NCBI GenBank assembly: GCA_051294375.1
Contig: CM119269.1
Coordinates: 22,803,808 to 22,867,807 of the forward strand
Length of the DNA: 64,000 bases
Origin: Paraspadella gotoi
Taxonomy: Eukaryota; Chaetognatha
Direction: 5' to 3'
Shown: one piece after another, positions 54,535-64,000 of the stretch
How positions within the stretch are numbered: the stretch's first letter is position 1
How the letters are laid out: the number at the start of each line of letters is the position of its first letter
Translations under genes and position numbers: made by a program
Notes under the pieces: model-generated
Seen by the model: only the letters and a program-made list of their open reading frames with translations
Databases searched by the model: none
What the model was told of the DNA's origin: nothing

Positions 54535-55121
54535 AGCATAATAAATCAAATCAATCAAATCTCTCTTTTTTCCCCACTCTCTCCACATTCACACTTTGAG
54601 CATAATAAAATCAAATCAAATCAAAATCCCGCCTCTCCTCTCTCTGTTTCTTCCCCTCTCTCCCTCTCTCCTCCTCCCCTCTCCCTCTTTCTCTCTCTCA
54701 CCTTTCTCCCCTCTCCCATCTCCCTCTCTTCTCTCCCTCTCTCACTTTCTCCCCCTCTCCCACCCCCCTCCTCTCTCACTATCTCTCCCCCTCTCTCTCT
54801 CTCTCTCTCTCACTCCTCTCTCTGTGATGACGAAGGTAAAAGATAAACGCGTCTGACTCTCAACTTCGTTTTCTTTTTTTTCGCTCGAAGTGAAAAAAAC
54901 ACGATCATTTTCCGCCACATTTTCTCGCAGTTTCAGTGTCTCTCTCTCTCTCCTCTCTTCTTTTCCTCTCCCCCCCTCCGTCTCCTTCTCTCTCTCTCTC
55001 TTCCTTCTCCTTAATATATCAACTAACCCTTTCTCCCTTTCTCTCCTCTATTTCCTCCCTCCCTCTCTCCCTGTCTCCCCCCACCCCTCTCTCTCTCCTC
55101 TCAACTAATCCCTCCTTTCTC

Positions 55122-55173
<52 letters not shown>

Positions 55174-55195
55174 CTCTCTCTCTCTCTCTCTCTCA
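54535..55195 (+). repeat. polypyrimidine-rich region
   Basis: CT/CCT/TCC-rich, interrupted by a mixed stretch at 54825-54930. Two short copies of TTTGAGCATAATAAA...ATCAAATCAA at 54530-54560 and 54593-54625. Frames are Ser/Leu/Pro low complexity. Confidence 0.9.
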
Positions 55196-55392
55196 TGTTT
55201 TTCTCCATTTCAAAAATGGCCACTATCGACTCTCAGCAGCCTTTCCTCTCAGATGGTTGGGCTCTTTTTGCGATTGCATCTTTTGGTGTCGTCTTTTTGC
55301 ACAGCAATTACAGTGGTCCACTCGCCAATAATCCTGGTCAGTGCGTCAAGAGTTCACTCGCCATAATTTGCGGTTCAGTGCAGGATTCGTGA
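55196..55392 (+). other. short balanced open frame, possible exon
   Basis: Between two CT tracts an ATG in AAAATGG context (55216) opens a frame of 58 codons: MATIDSQQPFLSDGWALFAI, a hydrophobic ASFGVVFL, then a short Cys-containing tail to a stop. Composition is protein-like, unlike the flanks. No homology recognised and no clear splice sites. It could be a small membrane peptide or chance. Confidence 0.2.
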
Positions 55393-55575
55393 ATTAGTTA
55401 GTGACTGTTTTGAGTTCACGTGGTCCTCCTTGCAGAAAGGGAAACGGACTATTTTTTTTCAACAAGAACAAGAACCAAGAACAAGAACAAGAAACAACTA
55501 CAACAATAAAACAACAGTTTTCCCTTTTCTTCTTTTTTTCTTTTTTTTACATTTATTTTTTTAACCGATGTTTCT

Positions 55576-55654
55576 CGCGCTCTTCTCTCTCTCTCTCTCT
55601 CTCCTCTTCTTCCCTTCTCCTCTCTCTCTCCTCCTCTCTCTCTCTCTCTCTTCT

Positions 55655-55692
<38 letters not shown>

Positions 55693-56044
55693 GCCTCTCT
55701 CTCTTTTTTTTTTTCTTCACAACAACACAACAACTAAAAAACAACAACTTTTTTTTATCTTTCGTCCTTGGAAAATCTCCAAACTCATAATTCGCTTCCT
55801 TTTGGGCCGAGAACCATTTCAACCGGGATCTCTTGTCCTCTCTCTCTCTCCTCCTTCTCTCTCTTCTCTCTCTCTCTCTTCTCTTCTCTCTCCGTCTCTT
55901 TCTCTTCTCTCCCTCCTCTCTTTCATCTTTTTTTGCTCTCTCAATGACAAACAAAGGATTAGAAAAGAAAAACCAAATATTATGACGCTGAATGAGAGAG
56001 GGAGAACAAGAAGAGGAAAGAGATAAAGAGAGAGAGAGGAGAGA

Positions 56045-56083
<39 letters not shown>

Positions 56084-56115
56084 AAAGAGAGAGAGAGATA
56101 AAAAAAGAGAGACAA
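55576..56115. repeat. opposed polypyrimidine and polypurine tracts
   Basis: CT-rich 55576-55710 and 55838-55930, then GA-rich 55990-56115, so the last two can pair as an imperfect hairpin. Confidence 0.9.
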
Positions 56116-56259
56116 ACAAAAAAAAATGTTTTTAAATTTTTTTCAAGTTTTAGTCACGTTTTTTTTTTTGCTGACGTTCATCAAAAGTTTGGATAAAATG
56201 TTTTTTTTTCAGAATTAGAAAGAAATTTGATTAAAAAAATCTCGACCTCAAAATTCACT

Positions 56260-56398
56260 GTTACATTTCGATTTCATTCGATTCCATTTTAGTTCCATTT
56301 CGATTTCCATCGATTTCATTTTAGTTTCATTTCGATTCCATTCGATTTCATTTTAGTTTCATTTCGATTCTATTTCGATTCCATTTCGATTTCTGGCT
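56260..56398 (+). repeat. ATTTCGATT minisatellite
   Basis: Units of CATTTCGATTCCATTCGATT and TTTTAGTTTCATTTCGATT, about eight imperfect copies. Confidence 0.85.
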
Positions 56399-56613
56399 GA
56401 GAAACTCATTCCCCATTTATTTCTAATAATTAACTTAACTATAATTTCACAAAAAGTTGCCCATCGTCACCGTGAGATAAAAAAACTGTAAAAAACCTGT
56501 GGAACTTGGGTGAAACATGTTAACCGAAGAAAAAAATCGTGAATCGAAATAATTCACGTGAATTGAGATCAAAGAGTCGAGAGTCGGACAAGGAGAGAGA
56601 TTTGTGTGAGCGT

Positions 56614-56934
56614 NNNNNNNNNNNNNNNNNNNNNNNNNNNNNNNNNNNNNNNNNNNNNNNNNNNNNNNNNNNNNNNNNNNNNNNNNNNNNNNNNNNNNNN
56701 NNNNNNNNNNNNNNNNNNNNNNNNNNNNNNNNNNNNNNNNNNNNNNNNNNNNNNNNNNNNNNNNNNNNNNNNNNNNNNNNNNNNNNNNNNNNNNNNNNNN
56801 NNNNNNNNNNNNNNNNNNNNNNNNNNNNNNNNNNNNNNNNNNNNNNNNNNNNNNNNNNNNNNNNNNNNNNNNNNNNNNNNNNNNNNNNNNNNNNNNNNNN
56901 NNNNNNNNNNNNNNNNNNNNNNNNNNNNNNNNNN
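56614..56934. other. assembly gap (321 N)
   Basis: Same length as the gap at 53242. Confidence 0.99.
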
Positions 56935-57084
56935 CGTTTGCCGCCACTAGAAAAGCCACATTTGCCAGTCATCTGCCATCTACTATCTGCCATCGACACG
57001 GCGATCCGCTTGATGATTCGTGGATTTTTATTGAGCGCTCCTCACTGCATAAATAAAGAGCTGCGATCTTGAGGACTTGGAGAT

Positions 57085-57105
57085 GCCTCGTCTGCTTCTT
57101 CCTCT

Positions 57106-57151
<46 letters not shown>

Positions 57152-57160
57152 TCTCCACAG
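57085..57160 (+). repeat. CT microsatellite
   Basis: Dominantly TC dinucleotides. Confidence 0.9.
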
Positions 57161-57279
57161 TCATTGGTGTCCCAGAGTTCACTTATCTTTCCTTCCTTAT
57201 TCCTCTTTCTTCCACAGTACAATGAAAAAATTCTCCGGCGCTAGGCCCACTCTGTAATTATCCCATTCGCGAATGGCCG

Positions 57280-57545
57280 TAGCGTACTTCTCTCTCTCTC
57301 TCGGTCTCTCTCTCTCCTCTCTCTCGTCTCTCTACTCTCTCTCGTCTCTCTCTCTCTCTTTCTCTCTGTCCCATCCTTCTTCCTTCTATATTCACCTCCG
57401 GTGGGAATTAAAGAATCCTGCCTCTTTCAGGCGGCGGAGGAAGAGAGAGAGAGAGAGGGGAGGAGAGAGAGGGAGAGAGAGAGAGGAAGAGAGAGAGGGG
57501 AGGAGAGAGAGAGAGGGGAGGAGAGAGAGAGAGAGGAGGAGACAG
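57280..57545. repeat. CT tract followed by GA tract
   Basis: CT-rich 57285-57370 and GA-rich 57430-57545, separated by 60 bp of mixed sequence. Inverted-repeat potential. Confidence 0.9.
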
Positions 57546-57616
57546 AAGAACAGGATCGGTTCATCCAATGTGTTGCGCCGCAGTTACTTCATTCTCAAGT
57601 GTATTTCTCTTTGTTC

Positions 57617-57648
57617 ACATGATATGACATGACATGACATGACATGAC
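57617..57648 (+). repeat. (ATGAC)n pentamer
   Basis: Six units. Confidence 0.95.
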
Positions 57649-57959
57649 TAAAAAGGTGAGAAGAGAGAGGGAGAGTGGGTAGGGTAAGAAAAGAGAAGAG
57701 AGGAAGAGACAATGAGAGTCAGAGTATAGGCAGTAGTGTAGTCAAAAAGAGCTGTGATAAAAGGTAAGGTGTGATGAAGTTATGATAAAGAGTAAGGGCT
57801 GATATTCACCCACACTTGACTTGGCGATACCTCACCCTATATACTGCATAATAAATTAAAGTAATGAAAGAGTAATAAATAGATTAAGGTCCTGGAACTC
57901 AAAATTAGTAGAGGCATAACGATGCTTGATTGGGTGACTGGGTTAGGGCTTGAGTCGAT

Positions 57960-58380
57960 TCCAGATGGCTAAAAGCATAGCTAAGGGCAATGATGAAGCT
58001 GGATAGCTATGGCCAAGGGCGAGCGGGATAGTTGAGGGCAAGGTTGCCAGAGGCAGCGGGTGAGTAAAGAGCAAGGGAAGGTGTCGGAGATTTGGGGAAT
58101 GAAGCTAGGGGGAAGTTAAGGGCAAGGGGAAGCGAGATAATTATGGGCAAGGGGGAAGCAATTTAGCAAAGAGCAAAGGAATTAAGGGAATTGAGGGGTA
58201 GTTAAAAGCAAGGGCATGTGTCGGAGGTAACGAAGGGCAAGCGGATTGACCCAGGGGAGTGTGGGGAGCTTAGGGCATGGGAGCTAAGAGCAAAGAGGAG
58301 TGTGGGGAGCTCAGGGCATGGGAGATAAGAGCAAAGGGTAGTGTTTGGAGCTTAGGACATGGGAGCAAAGAGCAAAGGGG
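57960..58380 (+). repeat. ~41-bp minisatellite (GGGAGCTAAGAGCAAAGGGG type)
   Basis: Degenerate from 57960, clearest at 58255-58380: GAGCTAAGAGCAAAG, then GGAGTGTGGGGAGCT(C/T)AGGGCATGG. The same unit forms the centre of the palindrome (60600-60850, both orientations). Ends at a 25-N gap. Confidence 0.85.
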
Positions 58381-58405
58381 NNNNNNNNNNNNNNNNNNNN
58401 NNNNN
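58381..58405. other. assembly gap, exactly 25 N
   Basis: Falls inside the minisatellite, just outside the palindrome's left arm. Confidence 0.99.
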
Positions 58406-59229
58406 CCAAACCACAAGAGAGATTGGGGTATTTGTTAATACTATTACACCATATCACATATACCTTACTCTCCATCTAGTTCTATATCATCATTCAAAAT
58501 TTTTCCAAGCGAACTTGAAATTCTTCTCCCTCTACTCTCCCGATCCCCTCTTTGCTCTGTCCTCTCTCTTTCACAATATGCCTCCCTCGTCTCGCCACTC
58601 TCTCTCCCTCTTTTCCTCTTAGTCTCCTCCCTTCTCTCTCCCATTACTTCTCTTCAAGTCTCCCACTTCTTCCATCTTTTTTCCGAAACTCTTAGTCTCT
58701 CCCTATCTCTCCATCTCCTCTCTTCGTCTCAGCCACTCTATCTCCCTCTTTTTTCACCCATTTTCTCTCTCCCTCTTCTCTGTCCAGTTCCTACTGCTTC
58801 GTCTCCCACTCTCTCCTCTCCCTCATCTTTCCCCTCTTTCTCTCTCCTCTCTCTCCCCATTCCTCTCTTCGTCTCCCACTCCCCTCTCCTCTTTTCTCTT
58901 CTTCCCTCACTTTCCCTCGTAAACCTAAAGAAGACAAGATTAAAAATCATGAAAGTTGAGATAAAGATTCATCTCCTGCGCCACTTGCCTCCTCTTCCTC
59001 TTCTTCCTCCTCCTCCTCTTCCTCCCACTTCTGCCTCCGCCTTAAAGCTCTCTTCTCGTTCTCTCATCCTGTGGCTCCCTCTCTCTGCTCTCTTTTTCCT
59101 ATACATTCTCTCTCTCTCAAAATTTGTGTGTCCATCTCTATCTAAAGAACAGGAGAGATGAGTGCTTTAGAAAATCTTATCATCTCTTCTTATGTGATTT
59201 TTTTGTTATCCACTCCTCTATATATATAG

Positions 59230-60345
59230 ATATACTTAATCCCCATCTCTAATTAAGGCCTCAAAATCTTATCCTTCTCTATTTAAGGCCTCAAATCGTT
59301 ATCCCTCTCTGAGTCTTAGGGCTCAAATCTTATCCATCTCTTATCTTAGCCAAATCTTATCATCTCTATCTTGGCTCACAAAATCTTATCCACTCTATCT
59401 TAGGTAAAAATGCTTATCCAATCATCTATCTTAGGCTAAAAAATCTTATCCATCTCTATCTTAGGGCTAAAATCTTATCCTTCCTCTATCTTAGGGCTCA
59501 AAATCTTTATCCATCTCTAATCTTAGGACGTCAAAATCTTTATCCATCTCTATCTTGGTCTGCAAGAATCTTATCCATCTCTATCTTAGGCTCAAAATCT
59601 ATCCTCTCTTATCTTAGGCTAAAAATCTATCCATCTCTAATCTTAGGCTCAAAATCTTATCCATCTCTATCTCAGGCTCAAATTCTTAATCCATCCTCTA
59701 TCTTGGCTCAAAATCTTATCATCTCTATCTTAGGCACAAAATCTTATCCAATCTCTATCTTAGGCTCAAATCTTATGGCATCTCTATCTTAGGCTCAAAA
59801 TCTTATCCATCTCTATTTAAGGCTCCAAATCTTATCCATCACTCTATCTTAGGCTCAAAATCCTTAATCCACTCTATCTTCAGGCTCATAAATCTATCCA
59901 TTCTATCTTTGATTTAAGGCTCAAATCTTATCATCTCTATTCTAGCTAAACATTTCTTATCCATCTCTTATCTTAGGCTAAAAATGCTTATTCCATCTCT
60001 ATCTTAGGCTAACAAAATCTTATCCATCTTCTATTTAGGCTCAAAAATCTTATCCATCTCTATCGTTAGGCTCAAAATCTTATCCATCTCTATCTTAGGC
60101 TTAAAATCTTATCACATCCTAATCTTAGGCTAAAGTAATTCTTATCCATCTCTAATCTTTAGCTTCAAATCTTATCCATCTCTAATCTTAGGCTCAAAAT
60201 CTTATCCATCTCTATCTTAGGTCCAAAATCTTATCCTATCTTCTGATCTTAGAGCCTCAAAATCTTATCCATCTCTATCTTAGCTCAAATCTTATCCTCT
60301 CTATCTTAAGGTCAAAATCTTATCCATCTTATCTGAGTGCCTAAA
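59230..60345 (+). repeat. 29-bp satellite, left arm
   Basis: About 38 units of ATCTTATCCATCTCTATCTT followed by AGGCTCAAA. Nearly every unit has a different one-base insertion or deletion, as expected from raw long-read sequence. Confidence 0.97.
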
Positions 60346-60599
60346 ATCACCCAAAGAATTATTTTTTTATTGTTTTTTTTTAGAATCCTGAAAAATTTTG
60401 AAATCGTTTAATTAACCTTGATGAGTTTCCTCTTTTTCTTCCTCCTCTTCTTTTCTGCCTACTCTTCCTCTGCTCTCTCTCCCTCTCCCTCCTCTCTCTC
60501 TCTCTTTTCTCACAATCAAACTCAAAAAATATTTTCTTATTTCTGCTCAAAAGACAAAAAAAATTACCAAAAACTTTGTTTTTTCAGCTTCTTTTGCTC

Positions 60600-60850
60600 T
60601 TAGCTCCCCTAGCTTTAATCTCCCCACACTCCGCCTTTTGCTCTTAGCTCCCATGCCCTAATTCTGCCCACACTCACCCTTTTGCTCTTAACTCCCCTAT
60701 CCGTAAGCTCCCACACTCCCCTTGGTTTGAGCCTCCCTGCCTATAATCCCCCACAATGTTAAGAGCAAAGGGGAGTGTGGGGAGATTAGGGCATGGGAGC
60801 TAAGAGCAAAAGGGGAGTGTGGGGAGATTAAAGCAGGGGAGCTAAGAGCA
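60600..60850. repeat. palindrome centre made of 41-bp units
   Basis: 60600-60730 carries TTTGCTCTTAGCTCCC..CCCACACTCCCC units; 60760-60850 carries their reverse complement. The same units form the direct array at 57960-58380. Confidence 0.9.
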
Positions 60851-61137
60851 AAAAAGAAGCTGAAAAACAAGTTTTGGTAATTTTTTTTGTCTTTTGAGCA
60901 GAAATAAGAAAATTATTTTTTGAGTTTGATTGTGAGAAAGAGGGAGAGAGAGAGGAGGGAGAGGGAGAGAGAGGCAGAGGAAGAGTAGGAGGAAAGAGGA
61001 AGAGGAGGAAGAGAAAAGAGGAAACTCATCAAGTTTAATTAACGATTTCAAAATTTTTTCAGGATTCTAAAAAAAAACAATAAAAAAATAATTCTTTGGG
61101 TGATTTTTAGCCTCAGATAGAGATGGATAAGATTTTG

Positions 61138-61673
61138 NNNNNNNNNNNNNNNNNNNNNNNNNNNNNNNNNNNNNNNNNNNNNNNNNNNNNNNNNNNNNNN
61201 NNNNNNNNNNNNNNNNNNNNNNNNNNNNNNNNNNNNNNNNNNNNNNNNNNNNNNNNNNNNNNNNNNNNNNNNNNNNNNNNNNNNNNNNNNNNNNNNNNNN
61301 NNNNNNNNNNNNNNNNNNNNNNNNNNNNNNNNNNNNNNNNNNNNNNNNNNNNNNNNNNNNNNNNNNNNNNNNNNNNNNNNNNNNNNNNNNNNNNNNNNNN
61401 NNNNNNNNNNNNNNNNNNNNNNNNNNNNNNNNNNNNNNNNNNNNNNNNNNNNNNNNNNNNNNNNNNNNNNNNNNNNNNNNNNNNNNNNNNNNNNNNNNNN
61501 NNNNNNNNNNNNNNNNNNNNNNNNNNNNNNNNNNNNNNNNNNNNNNNNNNNNNNNNNNNNNNNNNNNNNNNNNNNNNNNNNNNNNNNNNNNNNNNNNNNN
61601 NNNNNNNNNNNNNNNNNNNNNNNNNNNNNNNNNNNNNNNNNNNNNNNNNNNNNNNNNNNNNNNNNNNNNNNNN
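61138..61673. other. assembly gap (536 N) inside the right-arm satellite
   Basis: Bounded on both sides by the inverted 29-bp satellite (GATAGAGATGGATAAGATTTTG), so the missing DNA is almost certainly more of it. Confidence 0.97.
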
Positions 61674-61740
61674 AGATTTTGAGCCTACGATAGAGATGGA
61701 TAAGATTTTGAGCTTAAGATAGAGATAGAAATGGAGATGG
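61674..61740 (-). repeat. 29-bp satellite, right arm remnant
   Basis: Two to three inverted units, decaying at ATAGAAATGGAGATGG. Confidence 0.9.
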
Positions 61741-61974
61741 AGATTTTCGTACTTACTTCATTGAATGTAGATAGAGAGAGAGGGACAGAGAGAGAGAATG
61801 TTAGGGAAAAAGAGAGGGAGAGGGAGCCACAGGATGAGAGAACGAGAGAGAGGCTTAAGCGGAGGGAGAAGGGGAGGAAGAGGAGGAGGAGGAGGAAGAG
61901 GAAGAGGAGGAAGTGGCGCATGAATGAATCTTTACTCAAATTTCATTGATTTTTAATCTTTTCTTCTTTAGTTT

Positions 61975-62280
61975 ACGAGGAAGGGAGAGAAAGAGGGGAA
62001 AAGAGGGAGAGGGAGTGGGAGACGAAGAGAGGGATGGGAGAGAGAGGGAGAGAGAAAGAGGGGAAAAGAGAGGGAGAGAGAGTGGGAGACGAAGAGAGGA
62101 ATGGAAGAGAGAGGGAGAGAGAAAGAGGGAAAAAGAGGGAGAGAGAGTGGGAGACGAAGAGAGGAATGGGAGAGAGAGGGAGAGACTAAGAGGGAAAAAG
62201 AGGGAGAGAGAGTGGGAGACGAAGGGAGGATATGTGAGAGAGAGGGAGAGAGAAAGAGAGGGATGGGAGAGAGAGGGAGA
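61975..62280 (+). repeat. ~60-bp GA-rich minisatellite in the right arm
   Basis: Four to five units containing GAGTGGGAGACGAAGAGAGG and ATGGGAGAGAGAGGGAGAGA. Its mirror, less regular, is at 58720-58920. Confidence 0.85.
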
Positions 62281-62325
62281 AGAATTTCAAGTTGCTGTGG
62301 AAAAGTTTTGAAAAGAAAACAATGT

Positions 62326-62515
62326 TGAAGAAGGAAAATAATATTTAACAATACCCAGGTGTTTAGAAGCAAGGCCAATATTTTTTTTGACTTGGCCAAT
62401 ATTTGCATTTTTTTTTATCGCAAATCGTATAATTACAATATTTTGTTAAAGTGATTATTAAATTTTGACTGAAGAGTAGAAGGAAACTTTCAAAATTTAA
62501 TTAAATCTTTCTTTC
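62326..62515. other. right flank of the palindrome
   Basis: AT-rich. Weak mirror similarity to 58430-58488 (AATA.TATTTAACAATACCC) suggests the arms may extend to about 62365. Nothing else seen. Confidence 0.4.
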
Positions 62516-62525
62516 CCTCCCCCTT

Positions 62526-62665
62526 TCCTCTCTCTCTCCCTCTCTGTCTCTCTCTCTTCCTCTATGTCGCTCTCTGTCTCTCTCTGTCTCTCTCTCTCTC
62601 TCTCTGTCTCTCACTCTATGTCTCTCGCTCTCTGTCTCTCGCTCTCTGTCTCTCTCACTCCAGAA
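62526..62665 (+). repeat. CTCTGTCTCT-type tract
   Basis: TCTC with regular TGTC interruptions. Confidence 0.9.
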
Positions 62666-62719
62666 TCCTCACCTTAATCATCGGCGAAGCGGATTTCAAT
62701 TTTAATTCGGGTAAGTTTT

Positions 62720-62720
<1 letters not shown>

Positions 62721-62783
<63 letters not shown>
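62721..62783 (+). repeat. (CT)n microsatellite
   Basis: Uninterrupted run of about 30 CT units. Confidence 0.97.
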
Positions 62784-62784
<1 letters not shown>

Positions 62785-63280
62785 CAGTGTTTGTTTTACA
62801 GGTTTGTTTAGTTGCCTTCGCTAGAAGCTTTTGTTTCGCTGGAATGAGTTGCCTCGTTTTTTTTTAACGAGTGTTTCTTTATGGTTTTTTTCCCTGTTTT
62901 TTTGTTTTGTTTCGTTTTTTTTTCGTTTTATTTAATGTTTCATAGAGACAAATAACTTTTTTTTCAACATTTTTTAACATAGACATAATTAAAAATTAAT
63001 TAATCTTATAAGAATACTAATATAAATCATTGACGTAACATAATTTATTTATTTATTTAAAATTGAAAAAAAAACATTACGGGAAAAAGTGATAATTCAC
63101 TAGTGATTCTATGGAAAAACGTGAGCAACGATAGACTCTTGAAATTGTGAATAAAGAAAAAAAAAGAAAAAAGAAAAAAGTGAAGATTTTTTGAATTGAA
63201 GATGATTTAAGTTTTTATTAATTTTATTCAAATTCTGTTCTCATCGCGAATACGAAAAGAAGTGGCTCATCTTGTCAAGA
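62784..63280. other. AT-rich intergenic DNA
   Basis: T- and A-homopolymer-rich; no gene seen. Confidence 0.55.
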
Positions 63281-63282
63281 GG

Positions 63283-63284
<2 letters not shown>

Positions 63285-63338
<54 letters not shown>

Positions 63339-63461
63339 GAAGAGAGAGAGAGGAATTTTGTCGTTTTTTCCCGCGGAGCGAGAATTCTCTGGCGACGTAA
63401 AAAGTTATCCTTGACAAATTGGAAGAGAGAGAGAAGAGATAGAGAGAAAGAGAGAGAGAGA

Positions 63462-63500
<39 letters not shown>
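63285..63500 (+). repeat. paired (GA)n tracts
   Basis: Pure (GA)n at 63285-63335 and GA-rich at 63422-63500, separated by a CpG-containing spacer. Confidence 0.95.
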
Positions 63501-63502
<2 letters not shown>

Positions 63503-63794
63503 GATAGTTTAAGGAAAGAAAAACGATAGAACTGAGAAAGGAAAGAGTGAGACAGAGAGAGAGACATAGGCCTCTCTCACCTCCCCTCGCTTCTCACTAA
63601 ACTCCGCCCAGCAGCGATAAAGTCAAACGAACTCGGTGGCGGCGGAAGCGAAAATCAGAAGCGGAAAAGGAAGCAGAAGCGGAAAAGGGAAGCGGTAAAA
63701 AGCAGAAGGGTAAACAATGGATGAAGTCGCTCAATGGTATAATAAGTAGTCGAGCATCGCAATATGTTCACCATACTTATAAACATGAAACCTT

Positions 63795-64000
63795 CCGTCG
63801 TGACCCAGTGGCTCATTGAGTAATATCGTCAGCTCATGACGATTAGGTACCAGGATCTATCCCTAATAGTACCTACCCTGCGGCAAGCGTGAGAATGGCC
63901 TTAATCCATTTTGGTTGTGAGGCAAACCCTTAAGTCCGGTTCTAAGCCCTGGACTTGTTCCACGTCTGCTGAGGGGGCACACAAGTAAGTCTTCGGCCCA
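63795..64000 (+). mobile_element. tRNA-derived SINE (family S2), running off the right edge
   Basis: The CGTCGTGACCCAGTGGCTCA region fits a pol III A-box/D-arm (GGC-less variant of TRGCNNAGTGG), and GGTACCAGGATCTATCCC 45 bp later fits a B-box/T-arm. Spacing is tRNA-like. A 130-bp body follows (CCTGCGGCAAGCGTGAGAAT, GGGGGCACACAAGTAAG). It differs from family S1. Single copy here, so assignment rests on the head alone. Confidence 0.45.

Larger units (their letters stand above)
58489..62325. repeat. giant imperfect palindrome (foldback-like), centre ~60,745
   Basis: Left-arm landmarks recur inverted on the right in mirror order. AAATTTTTCC..AACTTGAAATTCTTCTCCCT (58489) pairs with 62275-62312. 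AAGAAGACAAGATTAAAAATC..GCGCCACTTGCC (58927) pairs with 61910-61972. The 29-bp satellite (59230-60345) pairs with 61115-61740. ATCACCCAAAGAATTATTTTTT (60348) pairs with 61085-61112. GATGAGTTTCC...TCACAATCAAACTCAA (60420) pairs with 60920-61032. The GAGCAAAGGGGAGTGTGGGG units meet at the centre. The right arm is interrupted by a 536-N gap. The left arm has more indels. No coding region. Confidence 0.85.

Noticed and set aside
56539-57072. open frames through long N runs
   Set aside because: Unknown bases prevent stops; no evidence of coding on either side.

Overview
This looks like nuclear genomic DNA from an invertebrate animal: AT-rich, very repeat-dense, with long intergenic stretches. The evidence for a metazoan is spliced coding exons with GT..AG borders, tRNA-derived SINEs, a Penelope-like retroelement, a Ty3/gypsy-type gag remnant, TTAGGG-like telomeric variants and very abundant (GA)n/(CT)n. 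I cannot name the species. Only two host genes are well supported, so most translatable frames here are low-complexity repeats and not genes.

Layout. 1-1.1 kb: the first exon (minus strand) of an ABCC/MRP-type ABC transporter, continuing off the left edge. 1.2-13 kb: intergenic repeats (tRNA-Leu-like ends, three copies of a tRNA-derived SINE, a TTAA-flanked DNA element, satellites) and a degraded LTR-retroelement start (LTR, tRNA-Trp-type primer site, gag). 13-19.5 kb: telomere-like arrays and a 5'-truncated Penelope-like element (GIY-YIG endonuclease end plus hammerhead-like ribozyme). 21.8-24.4 kb: four phase-compatible plus-strand exons of an HtrL/YibB-domain protein. 24.4-34.6 kb: mostly unrecognised AT-rich DNA with a first copy of a large composite repeat, telomere-like minisatellite and two weak candidate exons.

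27.6-52.8 kb is dominated by a multi-kilobase composite repeat in several direct and inverted copies. One inverted copy carries a TTAA element whose empty target site can be read in the other copies. 47.2-48.0 kb is an almost pure polypurine block. 53-58 kb is gap-ridden polypyrimidine/polypurine DNA. 58.5-62.3 kb is a giant imperfect palindrome whose arms carry a 29-bp satellite. The window ends in a second SINE type.

Assembly quality matters for interpretation. Six gaps are exactly 25 N, and several repeat copies are full of one-base indels while others are clean or exactly identical to a distant copy. That pattern suggests gap filling with uncorrected long reads, so some duplications or palindromes may be artefacts. 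The most interesting biological signals are the hammerhead-like ribozymes with palindromic ACATGT stem III (including an inverted pair forming a 190-bp hairpin), the TTAA transposon with readable empty sites, and the foldback-like palindrome.
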